Assembly: GCA_903928015.1 (NCBI GenBank)
Contig: CAIYPF010000103.1
Coordinates: forward strand, 76,602-140,601
DNA from: an uncultured Gammaproteobacteria bacterium
GTDB taxonomy: Bacteria > Pseudomonadota > Gammaproteobacteria > Pseudomonadales > UBA5518
Reading direction: 5' to 3'
DNA: 64,000 nt
The notes under the pieces are model-generated. The model was not told the origin of the DNA. It made no database searches and saw nothing but the letters and a program-made list of their open reading frames with translations. The first letter of the stretch is position 1. Each line of letters opens with the position of its first letter. Positions 53,330-62,099 of this stretch are shown piece after piece. A program made the position numbers and the translations under genes.

Positions 53330-54947
53330 CGGAGTAGCTCCCCGGAACAAGCGCCGGTCGGCGAAGATCGCTCAGGATCTCGCGGGCACAGTTGGCGCCT
53401 GGCGCGGCCATCACGCCTCCGCCCGGATGGCTGCCCGATCCGCAGAGGTACATCCCTTTCACCGGCCCACGGTACTGGGCGTAGCCCGGGAAGGGGCGGT
53501 TGAAGAGCAATTGGTCGAAGGTGAGTTCGCCCATGAAGATGTTGCCCTCCGTCAGGCCTACTTCGTTCTCTATCTCGCGGGGCGTGCGGACTTCCATGTG
53601 CAGGATCAGATTCTTGAAGTCCGGACTGTGACGGCTGATCTGGTCGACCACGGTCTTGCCGAAAGCATCCCGGTCCGCGTCGGTCCATTCGCCGGTCGAG
53701 AGTTCGGGAGGGCAGTACTGCACGAAGACCGTCATCATGTGTTTGCCGGGCGGCGCCATGGTGGGATCGACCTGCGTCGGGATCAGCATGTCGATGTACG
53801 GGTCGCGGGACCAGCGCTTTGCTTTCCAGTCGTCGTAGGCCCGCTCCATGCGTTCAAGCGAATCGATGCAATGCATATCTCCCTTCATCAGGGGGCTTCT
53901 CTGGTCGAGGCCCGTGAAGTGCGGAAGCCCGTCGAGCGCGATGTTCAGCTTTCCTGAGGAGCCCCGGATCTTGAAGTTCCTGGCCGCCTGAACGAGCTTC
54001 GGCGGCAGGTCCTCGGCAGCCATGATCTTGGTGAAGGTCCGCCGCGGATCGAGGCTCGACACGACCAGCGGTGCGTGGACTTCGTCGCCGTTCTCGAGCG
54101 CGACACCCTGGGTCTGGCCGTTTTTGACGATGACGCGTGACACTCCCGCGTCCACTCGCACTTCGCCGCCGAAAGAGAACAACGCGCTCTGCAGCGCACC
54201 GGATACCGCGCCCATGCCGCCACGCGCAAAGCCCCAGGCGCCGATCGAGCCGTCGACATCGCCCATGTAGTGGTGCAGGAGCACATAGGCCGTGCCGGGT
54301 GAGTACACCCCGAGCGCGGTACCGATGATGGCCGAGCCCGCCATGTGGGTCTTCAGGACGTCGGTCTCGAAGTACCCGTCGAGGAAGTCGCCGATGCTGG
54401 CAGTCCAGAAGCGCAGAGCATCAGCAAAGCCTTCTTCGCCCAATTCGGCAAAGGCTTTGCCGAAGCGCGCGAGTTCGCGCAATTGGCTCGGATGCAGGGA
54501 GGTCGGGTCGGGCGGGGTGCGCATCAGGAAGGGGCGGATGAGGCGGGTCTGCTTCATCACATCCGTCGAGAAGCGCTCGTAGGCATTTGCGTCGCGCTTG
54601 GAGTGGCGGCACATCTCCCGGTACTGCTGCTCGTGATCGGAGTAGTTGCCGAAGTAATCGCCGTCGCGGGTGAACGTGACTCCGCCTCCATACGGGATGA
54701 CCTGCAATCCATGGCGCGGAAGCTCGAGGTCGCGTGTGATCTCGGGTCGCAGCAGACTGCACACATAAGAGCAGTTGGAGTAGGTCCAACCCGAGTGGAG
54801 TTCGCGTGAGACGGTAGCGCCTCCGATGTAGGGGTTGCGTTCAAGGACAACGGTGCGCAACCCGGACTTCGCCAGATACGCTGCCGTGGTGAGTCCGTTG
54901 TGTCCTGCGCCGATGACGATCGCGTCGTACTGGTTTGTACTGCCCAA
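53322..54947 (-). CDS. CrtI/amine-oxidase-fold FAD oxidoreductase (first of a tandem pair)
   Basis: A protein of 541 residues with AIVIGAGHNGLTTAAYLAKSG and ERNPYIGGATVSRE at the N-terminus, GGMGAVSGALQSAL in the middle and GMYLCGSGSHPGGGVMAAPGANCA at the end. It aligns in layout with the next gene but is clearly diverged, so the two are old paralogues with probably different or heteromeric roles. The start is TTG at 54947 with AGGA upstream; no closer ATG fits the FAD motif. It is divergent from the PotD-type gene, with 167 bases between them that should hold both promoters. Confidence 0.85.
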   Translation of the reverse strand: MGSTNQYDAIVIGAGHNGLTTAAYLAKSGLRTVVLERNPYIGGATVSRELHSGWTYSNCSYVCSLLRPEITRDLELPRHGLQVIPYGGGVTFTRDGDYFGNYSDHEQQYREMCRHSKRDANAYERFSTDVMKQTRLIRPFLMRTPPDPTSLHPSQLRELARFGKAFAELGEEGFADALRFWTASIGDFLDGYFETDVLKTHMAGSAIIGTALGVYSPGTAYVLLHHYMGDVDGSIGAWGFARGGMGAVSGALQSALFSFGGEVRVDAGVSRVIVKNGQTQGVALENGDEVHAPLVVSSLDPRRTFTKIMAAEDLPPKLVQAARNFKIRGSSGKLNIALDGLPHFTGLDQRSPLMKGDMHCIDSLERMERAYDDWKAKRWSRDPYIDMLIPTQVDPTMAPPGKHMMTVFVQYCPPELSTGEWTDADRDAFGKTVVDQISRHSPDFKNLILHMEVRTPREIENEVGLTEGNIFMGELTFDQLLFNRPFPGYAQYRGPVKGMYLCGSGSHPGGGVMAAPGANCAREILSDLRRPALVPGSYSDD

Positions 54948-55114
54948 GCCTGTGTCCTCTGACGCTGGAAGTGGCCCGAATCGAAGCCGGGCGCGATGCT
55001 GCCACGCGGCAAGCGACTGCGTCCATCCCCCAATGCAGTTGCGAGCGTGCTGTGCTACGGTTCCTTCAAAGCGAGCCCCTGACGAGTCATTACATTGCTT
55101 CCAGAGTCCTGCGC

Positions 55115-56236
55115 GTGATCATTCGCAGAGCCATCTTTTTGCGCGGTTTTGCGGCGCTTTTGCTGTTGTGCGTCACACGTCTCGATGCGCGCGCCGACGA
55201 AGCCCCCGTGCTGAACATATACAACTGGGTTGACTACATCGGCGTTGGCACGGTGCGGCGTTTCGAGAAGGAAACGGGCATCAAGGTCAACTACGACATG
55301 TACGACAGCAGCGAACTCGTAGACACCAAGCTCATGGCGGGATCCAGCGGCTACGACGTGGTGTTCCATTCTGCCCAGTACAGTGCGCGCCTCATTCCGG
55401 CGGGCATATTGAAACCCCTCGACAAGCGTCTTCTTCCGAACCTCGCTGATCTGGACCCCGCGATCCTGAAGGTTTTCGAGCACTACGATCCCGGTCTGCG
55501 CTACGGCGTCCCCTACACATGGGGCACCACGGGTTTCACCTACAACGTGCGCAAGATCCGCGAGCGTATGCCCGATGCCCCCCTGGACAGTGCGGGACTC
55601 GTGCTGCGACCTGAGGTGGTGTCGCGCTTCGCGGATTGCGGTGTCACGCTGCTTGATTCGGCCACCGATGTATTGCCGATGGCGCTTGCGTATCTCGGGC
55701 GCAACCCCGATTCCGTGGATGACAGAGACCTGCGCGATGCCGAGGCACTGCTTCTGAAAATCCGCCCCTATGTGCGCTATTTCAGCAGCCAGCGCATGTT
55801 GATAGACCTTCCCTCGGAGGAGGTCTGCATCGCCATGAGCTGGTCGGGGGATTACTCGGTGGCCCGCGCCAGAGCAAAAGACGCAGGTCTGGATGTAGAC
55901 CTCGCCTTCACCATGCCCCGCGAAGGACTGCCCGGCTGGTTCGATGCCGTCTACATACCGTCAGACTCGCCCCACCCCCTTAACGCGCACCGGTTCCTGA
56001 ATTACCTTCTGCGGCCCGATGTGATAGCCGAGGTAAGCAACACCGTGCGTTATGCCAACGCAAGCCGCGTCGCAAAACCCCTCGTTCTGGAGGAACTGCG
56101 CAATGATCCGGCCATTTATCCGGACGCGTCCGTGATGTTGCGGATGAGCACACCGATGGTGCTGGCGCCCAAGACAGAGCGCCTTCGCTCGAGGGCATGG
56201 TCGAGGGTCAAGTACGGCATGGCGAGAGAGGACTGA
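55115..56236 (+). CDS. PotD/PotF-type substrate-binding protein
   Basis: A protein of 373 residues with a signal peptide (about 1-27, ending near DARA) and the polyamine-binding-protein pattern: APVLNIYNWVDYIGVGTVRRFEKETGIKVNYDMYDSSELVDTKLMAGSSGYDVVF, also GVPYTWGTTGFTYN and a WFDAVYIP hinge. The mature start strand and the YDVVFHSAQY segment match PotF. PotD/F proteins bind putrescine, spermidine or related cations; members of this family also bind opines and other amines, so substrate is not fixed. Start GTG at 55115 is chosen for the signal peptide; the frame is open upstream. Confidence 0.9.
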   Translation: MIIRRAIFLRGFAALLLLCVTRLDARADEAPVLNIYNWVDYIGVGTVRRFEKETGIKVNYDMYDSSELVDTKLMAGSSGYDVVFHSAQYSARLIPAGILKPLDKRLLPNLADLDPAILKVFEHYDPGLRYGVPYTWGTTGFTYNVRKIRERMPDAPLDSAGLVLRPEVVSRFADCGVTLLDSATDVLPMALAYLGRNPDSVDDRDLRDAEALLLKIRPYVRYFSSQRMLIDLPSEEVCIAMSWSGDYSVARARAKDAGLDVDLAFTMPREGLPGWFDAVYIPSDSPHPLNAHRFLNYLLRPDVIAEVSNTVRYANASRVAKPLVLEELRNDPAIYPDASVMLRMSTPMVLAPKTERLRSRAWSRVKYGMARED

Positions 56237-56239
56237 TCG

Positions 56240-57343
56240 ATGCCAAGCGGCGTTCCCGTTATCCGGACTGAAGGACTCTGCAAATCATTCGCCGGCCAGC
56301 CCGCGGTGAACGGTGTGTCCTTCGGCGTCGAAGCCGCGGAAGTCTTCGTGATACTCGGGGGCTCCGGCTGCGGCAAAACCACGCTTCTCAGGATGCTGGC
56401 CGGTTTCGAGACGCCTGATGCCGGCGCGATCTATCTCGACGGGGTGGACATCACGCACATGCCGCCCTACGAGCGACCGGTGAACATGATGTTCCAGTCC
56501 TACGCCTTGTTTCCGCACATGAGCGTTGCGGACAACGTGGCGTACGGGCTTCGCAAGGAAGGTGTTCCGCGTGCCGAGTTGCGGGCACGCATCAAGGAGA
56601 TGCTCGAACTGGTGCAACTCTCCGGCTTCGATGCTCGCAAACCCGATCAGCTCTCCGGTGGCCAGCGCCAGAGGGTGGCGCTCGCGCGTGCGCTGGTCAA
56701 ACGTCCGCGCGTCCTCCTGCTCGATGAACCGCTTGCGGCGCTCGACAAGAAGCTCCGGGAGCAGACGCAGTTCGAACTGATGAACCTCCAGGACCGGCTC
56801 GGCACCAGCTTCGTGGTGGTCACCCACGATCAGGAAGAGGCCATGACGCTGGCCTCACGCATTGCCGTCATGGACAAGGGACGCTTCCTGCAGGTTGCGT
56901 CGCCACAGGAAATCTACGAGTACCCGTGCAGCCGCTTCGTGGCCGAGTTCGTTGGCACTGCCAATATCTTCGGCGGCCATGTGTCGGGTGTATCCGATCA
57001 GGTGGTGTCTCTCACGGCGGATTCGATCGCCTCGCCGCTGCTCGGCGCGCTTCACAGCGGCGTTGCGGCAGGGGATCAGGCCTGGCTCGCGGTGCGTCCG
57101 GAAAAAATCCAGTTGGGCAAGGAAGCGCCGGAGGCGCAAGCAGGGCGCTGCGTGCTTACAGGGGTAGTCCAGGATCTTGCCTATTACGGTGGGCGCTCGG
57201 TGTACCGGGTTCGGCTGGATGGTGGCCATACCGTGCTCGTAAGCGCCCAGAACCGCCTTCGCTCCCCGACCCGCAAGCTCGAATGGGATGAGTCCGTGTA
57301 CCTGTTTTGGGAGGCGCAGGCGGGAGTCGTGCTCACCCAATGA
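56240..57343 (+). CDS. PotA/PotG-type ABC transporter ATPase
   Basis: A protein of 367 residues. Walker A is GGSGCGKTT, the Q-loop is in NMMFQSYALFPHM, the signature is LSGGQRQRVALARAL, Walker B is RVLLLDEPLAALD and the switch His is in VVTHDQEEAM. The C-terminal ~130 residues are a TOBE regulatory domain (WLAVRPEKIQLG, then VVQDLAYYGGRSVYRV). It powers import through the two permeases downstream. It starts 3 bases after the binding-protein gene and its stop overlaps the first permease (ATGA). Confidence 0.95.
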   Translation: MPSGVPVIRTEGLCKSFAGQPAVNGVSFGVEAAEVFVILGGSGCGKTTLLRMLAGFETPDAGAIYLDGVDITHMPPYERPVNMMFQSYALFPHMSVADNVAYGLRKEGVPRAELRARIKEMLELVQLSGFDARKPDQLSGGQRQRVALARALVKRPRVLLLDEPLAALDKKLREQTQFELMNLQDRLGTSFVVVTHDQEEAMTLASRIAVMDKGRFLQVASPQEIYEYPCSRFVAEFVGTANIFGGHVSGVSDQVVSLTADSIASPLLGALHSGVAAGDQAWLAVRPEKIQLGKEAPEAQAGRCVLTGVVQDLAYYGGRSVYRVRLDGGHTVLVSAQNRLRSPTRKLEWDESVYLFWEAQAGVVLTQ

Positions 57344-58230
57344 ACAGCCTGCGCCGTTCAGCTGCCTTGGCCGGTTTCCGGCTTGTCATCGCGGGAATTC
57401 CGATTCTCTGGTTGGGTCTTTTTTTTCTCGCGCCCTTCCTGCTGGTGTTCCGGACCAGCTTCGCCGATCCCGTCATCGCCCAGCCGCCATTCACTCCGCT
57501 CTTCGATGCGGCGGGTGGCATTCACGCCACCCTCGACAATTACACGCTGCTGCTGAACGACTCGCTATTCCTGTCGAGCTATCTGGGCTCGGTGCGGATC
57601 GCCGCGATATCGACCTTGCTGTGCCTCATCGCCGGATATCCGATGGCTTACGCCATCGCGCGCAGCCCACAGCCCTGGCGCACCTTGCTGCTGCTCCTGG
57701 TGATACTGCCTTTCTGGTCTTCGTTTCTGCTCCGGATCTACGCGTGGATGGGACTGCTCGGCACGCATGGCGTGATCAATTCGCTGCTGCTTGATCTCGG
57801 GCTCATCCAGCGGCCGCTCGCCCTGATGTACAACGACGCCGCGGTCTATCTGGGCATCGTGTACACGTACCTGCCGTTCATGGTGCTCCCTTTGTATGCA
57901 GTCCTCGAGAAGCACGAGATCGCGCTGCGCGAGGCTGCGCTGGATCTGGGGGCGCGGCCGCTGCGCGTTTTCACCGACATCACGTTGCCGTTGTCGATGC
58001 CGGGCGTTGTTGCCGGCTCGATGCTCGTGTTCATCCCCGCCATCGGCGAGTTCGTGATCCCCGCGTTGCTCGGCGGGCTCGATACCCGGATGATCGGTCG
58101 CGCCTTGTTCGACGAGTTCTTCATCAACCGCGATTGGCCGCTGGCCGCAGCTGTGGCAACGGTGCTCCTGCTGGTGATTGTCCTGCCGCTCATGGTGTTC
58201 CAGCGCGGGCAGGCGAGGGCGCATCCGTGA
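57340..58230 (+). CDS. PotB/PotH-type ABC transporter permease
   Basis: A protein of 296 residues with six predicted helices. The EAA loop that docks the ATPase is EIALREAALDLGARPLRVFTDITLPLSMPG. ILPFWSSFLLRIYAWMGLLG is characteristic of PotB/PotH. It forms the inner-membrane channel with the next gene, whose GTG start overlaps this stop by 4 bases. Confidence 0.94.
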   Translation: MNSLRRSAALAGFRLVIAGIPILWLGLFFLAPFLLVFRTSFADPVIAQPPFTPLFDAAGGIHATLDNYTLLLNDSLFLSSYLGSVRIAAISTLLCLIAGYPMAYAIARSPQPWRTLLLLLVILPFWSSFLLRIYAWMGLLGTHGVINSLLLDLGLIQRPLALMYNDAAVYLGIVYTYLPFMVLPLYAVLEKHEIALREAALDLGARPLRVFTDITLPLSMPGVVAGSMLVFIPAIGEFVIPALLGGLDTRMIGRALFDEFFINRDWPLAAAVATVLLLVIVLPLMVFQRGQARAHP

Positions 58231-59045
58231 AGGGCCGCTCGCTCGCCATCTACAGCTGGCTTGCCTTCGGGTATGCGTTTTTCTATGTGCCGATCGTTCT
58301 GCTGGTCGTCAACTCCTTCAACGCCTCGCGCATCGGTTCGCACTGGGGCGGGTTTTCGTTGCACTGGTATCAGCAATTGCTCGACGACCCGCAAATCCTT
58401 GCCGCAGCCTGGCTCAGCCTGCGGGTAGCTTTCATCAGTGCGTGTGGCGCCACGCTCATTGGTGGTTGCGCGGGGCTTGCCCTTGGGCGATTCGGCGTCT
58501 TCCGGGGCCGCATGGCGTTGACTGGCATGGTCGCAGCACCCCTCGTGATGCCGGAGATCATCACCGGGCTGTCGCTCCTTTTGCTGTTCGTGGCGCTCAA
58601 GTCGCTCACCGGCTGGCCCGAGTCCCGTGGCTTCACCACCATCACCATCGCCCACATCACCTTCTGCATGTCGTATGTGGCCGTGGTTGTGCAGGCCCGT
58701 GTCGCAACGCTGGACTTTTCACTGGAGGAGGCCGCCATGGATCTGGGCGGGAGGCCATTCCGGGTATTACTGGACATCACGCTGCCGGGCATTGCGCCGG
58801 CACTGCTCTCGGGATGGTTGTTGTCCTTCACGCTCTCGCTGGACGATCTGGTGATCTCGAGTTTCGTGAGCGGACCGGGTGCGAACACGCTGCCAATGCT
58901 GATCTTCTCGAAAGTGAAGCTGGGCGTCACTCCCGACATAAACGCTCTCGCCTCGATCATCATCGCCGTGGTGACGGCGGGGGTGGTTATCGCAGGCGTC
59001 TTGATGCTGAGGGCAGAGCGGAAACGGGTGGCCCAGAGGCCGTGA
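58227..59045 (+). CDS. PotC/PotI-type ABC transporter permease
   Basis: A protein of 272 residues with six helices. The EAA loop is LEEAAMDLGGRPFRVLLDITLPGIAPALLSG, followed by FTLSLDDLVISSFVSGPGANTLPMLIFS, which is typical of PotC/PotI. The start is GTG at 58227, coupled to the first permease. It completes a four-gene importer operon of the putrescine/spermidine type. Confidence 0.94.
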   Translation: MKGRSLAIYSWLAFGYAFFYVPIVLLVVNSFNASRIGSHWGGFSLHWYQQLLDDPQILAAAWLSLRVAFISACGATLIGGCAGLALGRFGVFRGRMALTGMVAAPLVMPEIITGLSLLLLFVALKSLTGWPESRGFTTITIAHITFCMSYVAVVVQARVATLDFSLEEAAMDLGGRPFRVLLDITLPGIAPALLSGWLLSFTLSLDDLVISSFVSGPGANTLPMLIFSKVKLGVTPDINALASIIIAVVTAGVVIAGVLMLRAERKRVAQRP

Positions 59046-59109
59046 TCGGAGGCGAGTTGGCATCGATCTTGATTAGGCGCATGGCCGACCACTTTGCGAA
59101 GACAGAAAA

Positions 59110-59346
59110 ATGACACCCGGACTCCTGGAACCCCTGCGCCACGCGATCCTCTGCGCACAGCAGTTTCCCGATCCTGCGCTTCACCGTCTTGCCGTTCGTC
59201 GCTTTCTCCGTGCCAATCGCCGTCTTCGCCGGGAGCCCCTCGGCACCCGCGTACGGCTCGAAGAAGATCTCTACCGGATGCTCCCCAGTGACTGGCCCTT
59301 GTGGGTGGAAACCTGCAGGCCCGTCAGGACGGAGCGCGCACACTGA
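59110..59346 (+). CDS. Possible small gene of unknown function
   Basis: An open frame for 78 residues, rich in Arg and Leu (LHRLAVRRFLRANRRLRREPLG). The ribosome site is poor. Its 3' end overlaps the convergent enoyl-reductase-like gene by 23 bases. It occupies the otherwise empty ~280 bases after the importer operon. No family recognised; it could be spurious. Confidence 0.3.
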   Translation: MTPGLLEPLRHAILCAQQFPDPALHRLAVRRFLRANRRLRREPLGTRVRLEEDLYRMLPSDWPLWVETCRPVRTERAH

Positions 59347-60565
59347 AGCGGAGCCCGGCCCGCGCCTCCAACCTGGGCAGCAGCTGCGCGCCCATGCAGG
59401 AGGAGGGTGTCCAACTGCCGCCCGGGGCAGGGACGTTGTCCTGCGCAAGACAGAGAGCGCACTCCGCGATCATCCTTGACGTGGACGCATAGCCCGGATC
59501 GAGCGAGGCCGAGACGTTGGCGATCAGGGCTGCGGAGCCCGGAGTCTTCCCTGAGGCGATGAAGTCGACCGAATAGCTCCCGCGCTCGCGGGCGGCGCGA
59601 TCCGGCCCTTCGCCCGGTGCGGGCAGGAGTCTCGTCAACAGAGCGCGCGTTGGCCCGAAGCTGGCCGCAGCCATGAACGCGCCCAGCCCCGCTGTCACCA
59701 TCCAGGCACGCAGCCGTCCGCCCAGTCCTTTGCCCGTCGCCATCGACTCCTCGTAGCGGAAGTCACGCCCCCACGGAAAACCCATCAACGCATTGCTGCG
59801 GCGCAGCACCTTGGTGTTGATGGTGGCCATGACGAAGGGGGCGGTCCAGAGTCCCAGTGCAGGCTCGAACCCGAGTCCAAGCGCTGCCCGATCACGCGAT
59901 GCGCCGAGCTCGGGGGGCAGCAATGCGTTGGCGTTCGACCCGATGCGGCGGACTGCCGGATCCACGGTCGCCTCTTCCACGGCGTTCATCAGGCTGGCAT
60001 AGGTGCCCCCGCTCATGGCGCCGCGCATGCGCCTCACCACACCCCGTACTTCAGTCGCAACCGGGTTGCCGCGCTCGGCCAGCGCCTGTTGCAGATACCA
60101 GACGCCCATGTCGAAGGGGACCGAGTCAAAGCCGCAGCAATGAACGATCCGCGCTCCGCTGCGCTTGGCGGTGGCATCGAAGGCCGCCACCATGCGGTGG
60201 ATCCACTGAACCTCACCGGTGAGGTCGCAGTAGTCGGTGCCCGACTCGGCGCAGGCGCGCAGCAGTTCCGTTCCGTAGAGCGCATAGGGACCGACGGTGC
60301 TCAGCACGACGCGCGCGGACTGCGCGAGCCTGGAGAGGGACTCGGGGTTATCGATACTGGCCTCGATGACGGGCAGTGCTGTCGGATCAAAGCCGGGGAC
60401 CAGGGCCTCGAGTCCGCGCGCAACTCCCGCGAGCTTGGCCGGATTACGACCGGCGATGGCCCAGCGCAGGCCGGGGACCGTAGCGAGATATTCCGCCACA
60501 AGGGAACCCGTGAAGCCGCTGGCTCCCCACAGGACGATATCGAAATCACGCGGTTGTGCAGGCAT
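59324..60565 (-). CDS. Saccharopine dehydrogenase-family / trans-acting enoyl reductase-like protein
   Basis: A protein of 413 residues. The N-terminal Rossmann motif is FDIVLWGASGFTGSLVAEYLA with AIAGRNPAKLAGV, then VLSTVGPYALYGTELLRACAESGTDYCDLTGEVQWI, and HCCGFDSVPFDMGVW. This is the pattern of Mycobacterium trans-acting enoyl reductases (Rv2953 type) and saccharopine-dehydrogenase-like oxidoreductases, which differ from true lysine-biosynthesis enzymes. It may act on a lipid or polyketide intermediate. It is transcribed alone, with 100 bases separating it from the divergent anion transporter. Confidence 0.87.
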   Translation of the reverse strand: MPAQPRDFDIVLWGASGFTGSLVAEYLATVPGLRWAIAGRNPAKLAGVARGLEALVPGFDPTALPVIEASIDNPESLSRLAQSARVVLSTVGPYALYGTELLRACAESGTDYCDLTGEVQWIHRMVAAFDATAKRSGARIVHCCGFDSVPFDMGVWYLQQALAERGNPVATEVRGVVRRMRGAMSGGTYASLMNAVEEATVDPAVRRIGSNANALLPPELGASRDRAALGLGFEPALGLWTAPFVMATINTKVLRRSNALMGFPWGRDFRYEESMATGKGLGGRLRAWMVTAGLGAFMAAASFGPTRALLTRLLPAPGEGPDRAARERGSYSVDFIASGKTPGSAALIANVSASLDPGYASTSRMIAECALCLAQDNVPAPGGSWTPSSCMGAQLLPRLEARAGLRFSVRAPS

Positions 60566-60665
60566 TGCGAAGGTCCTCGGGTGGGGGCGCGATCATTTCA
60601 TTCGCGCGGCTGAAAGGGCAAGGCGGAGGGATATACTGGCCCGATACCGGGCAGGGACCCTTCGC

Positions 60666-62099
60666 GTGGCAGCGGCAGAAACATCACAGCAGATCGTGCA
60701 GCGTATCGGGTTGATCGGAGGGCCGGTGGCGGCGCTTGCGTTCGCCTTCTTCGGAGGATCGGGCCTCGAGCCTGATGCGCGTGCAGTGCTTGCAGTGGCC
60801 ATCCTCATGGCCTTCTGGTGGGTTTCAGAGGCGGTGCCGGTGGGGGCAAGTTCCCTCCTGCCCCTGGTGCTCTTGCCGGTCTTCACGTCCCTTCCGTTCG
60901 CAACCGTCTCTGCGCCCTACGCCAGCAATATCATCTACCTATTCATGGGGGGAATGATGCTTGGCCTTGCGCTCGAGCGCTCCGGCCTGCATCGGCGCAT
61001 TGCGCTGCACATGCTCGTGATGGTGGGCGCGAGCCCGAGGCGTCTGGTGGGGGCTTTCATGGCGGTCACGGCGCTTTTCTCGATGTGGCTGTCCAACTCG
61101 GCCACCACGATGATGCTGGCTCCCATCGGACTTAGCGTCGTTCAGGGCATGCGCGACGAGGGGCGGGAAGACCGCGATTTCGGGGCGGCGCTGATGTTGG
61201 GCATCGCTTACTCGGCATCGATCGGCGGCATGGGAACGCCGGTGGGCACTCCCACCAATCTCGTCATGACCGGCTTTGTCAAAACACAATACGGATTGGA
61301 TGTGGGCATGCTGGAGTGGATGCGTATGGCCCTGCCCGTGCTCGTGATCCTGCTGCCACTTGCCTGGGCGTGGCTGTGTTTCGGTGCCATGCGCGTCACC
61401 GCGACCGAGCTTCCTGGCGGGCGCCAGTTGCTGCGGGAGCGTTTGCTGGCGCTGGGGCCTACGCGCGCAGCTGAATGGCGGGCTGGATTGGTGTTTGCCG
61501 CAGTTGCGGTGTGCTGGATCAGCCGCCCGGTGCTTTCGCGGGCGCTCGGCCTCCCGGGACTCGATGACGGCGTGATCGCTCTGGCCGGAGCTGTCTTGCT
61601 GTTCGTGCTCCCGAACGGGGCAGGGCGGGGCGGCAGGCTGATGGACTGGGAGAGCGCCAAAGCCTTGCCATGGGACATCCTGCTGCTCCTCGGCGCAGGC
61701 CTGAGTCTGGCTGCATCGATCAGCGCCAGCCACGCGGACGCGCCCATCTCGGAATGGCTTGCCGGGGATGCAATTCCCGCGGGCTTGGTGCTGATGTTCG
61801 CTCTCTCGGCGCTCATCGTTTTCTCGGGCGAACTGACCAGCAATGTCGCTGCCGCCGCGGCGATCATGCCGGTGCTCGCGGCGCTTTGCAGTGCGCGGGA
61901 GCTGGAGCCGCTCACGGTCTTCATGATCGCGATCCTGTCGGCGAGTTGCGGCTTCATGCTCCCGGTGGCAACACCGCCCAATGCCATCGCCTATTCGAGC
62001 GGGCTCGTGCGGATGCCCCAGATGCTGCGTGCCGGACTCGGGCTGAACATCATCGGCATCACCGTAATCGTGTCCTGGATCTGGTGGGGCGTCGCATGA
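60666..62099 (+). CDS. DASS (SLC13) family anion:sodium symporter
   Basis: A protein of about 477 residues with some 11-12 hydrophobic segments. Both halves carry DASS signatures: SMWLSNSATTMMLAPIGLSVV and GGMGTPVGTPTNLVMTGF in the first, and FSGELTSNVAAAAAIMPVLAAL with MLPVATPPNAIAYSSGLVRM in the second. Members import dicarboxylates, citrate or sulfate with Na+. The GTG start at 60666 is my best guess; the ribosome site is weak and the frame is open upstream. Its stop overlaps the mtnA start by 4 bases, an unusual pairing. Confidence 0.88.
   Translation: MAAAETSQQIVQRIGLIGGPVAALAFAFFGGSGLEPDARAVLAVAILMAFWWVSEAVPVGASSLLPLVLLPVFTSLPFATVSAPYASNIIYLFMGGMMLGLALERSGLHRRIALHMLVMVGASPRRLVGAFMAVTALFSMWLSNSATTMMLAPIGLSVVQGMRDEGREDRDFGAALMLGIAYSASIGGMGTPVGTPTNLVMTGFVKTQYGLDVGMLEWMRMALPVLVILLPLAWAWLCFGAMRVTATELPGGRQLLRERLLALGPTRAAEWRAGLVFAAVAVCWISRPVLSRALGLPGLDDGVIALAGAVLLFVLPNGAGRGGRLMDWESAKALPWDILLLLGAGLSLAASISASHADAPISEWLAGDAIPAGLVLMFALSALIVFSGELTSNVAAAAAIMPVLAALCSARELEPLTVFMIAILSASCGFMLPVATPPNAIAYSSGLVRMPQMLRAGLGLNIIGITVIVSWIWWGVA

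Noticed and set aside
51761-54947. Carotenoid biosynthesis genes (crtI pair).
   Set aside because: No crtB, crtE or crtY nearby, and the operon partner is a GcvT-type demethylase; the fold is shared by many non-carotenoid oxidases.
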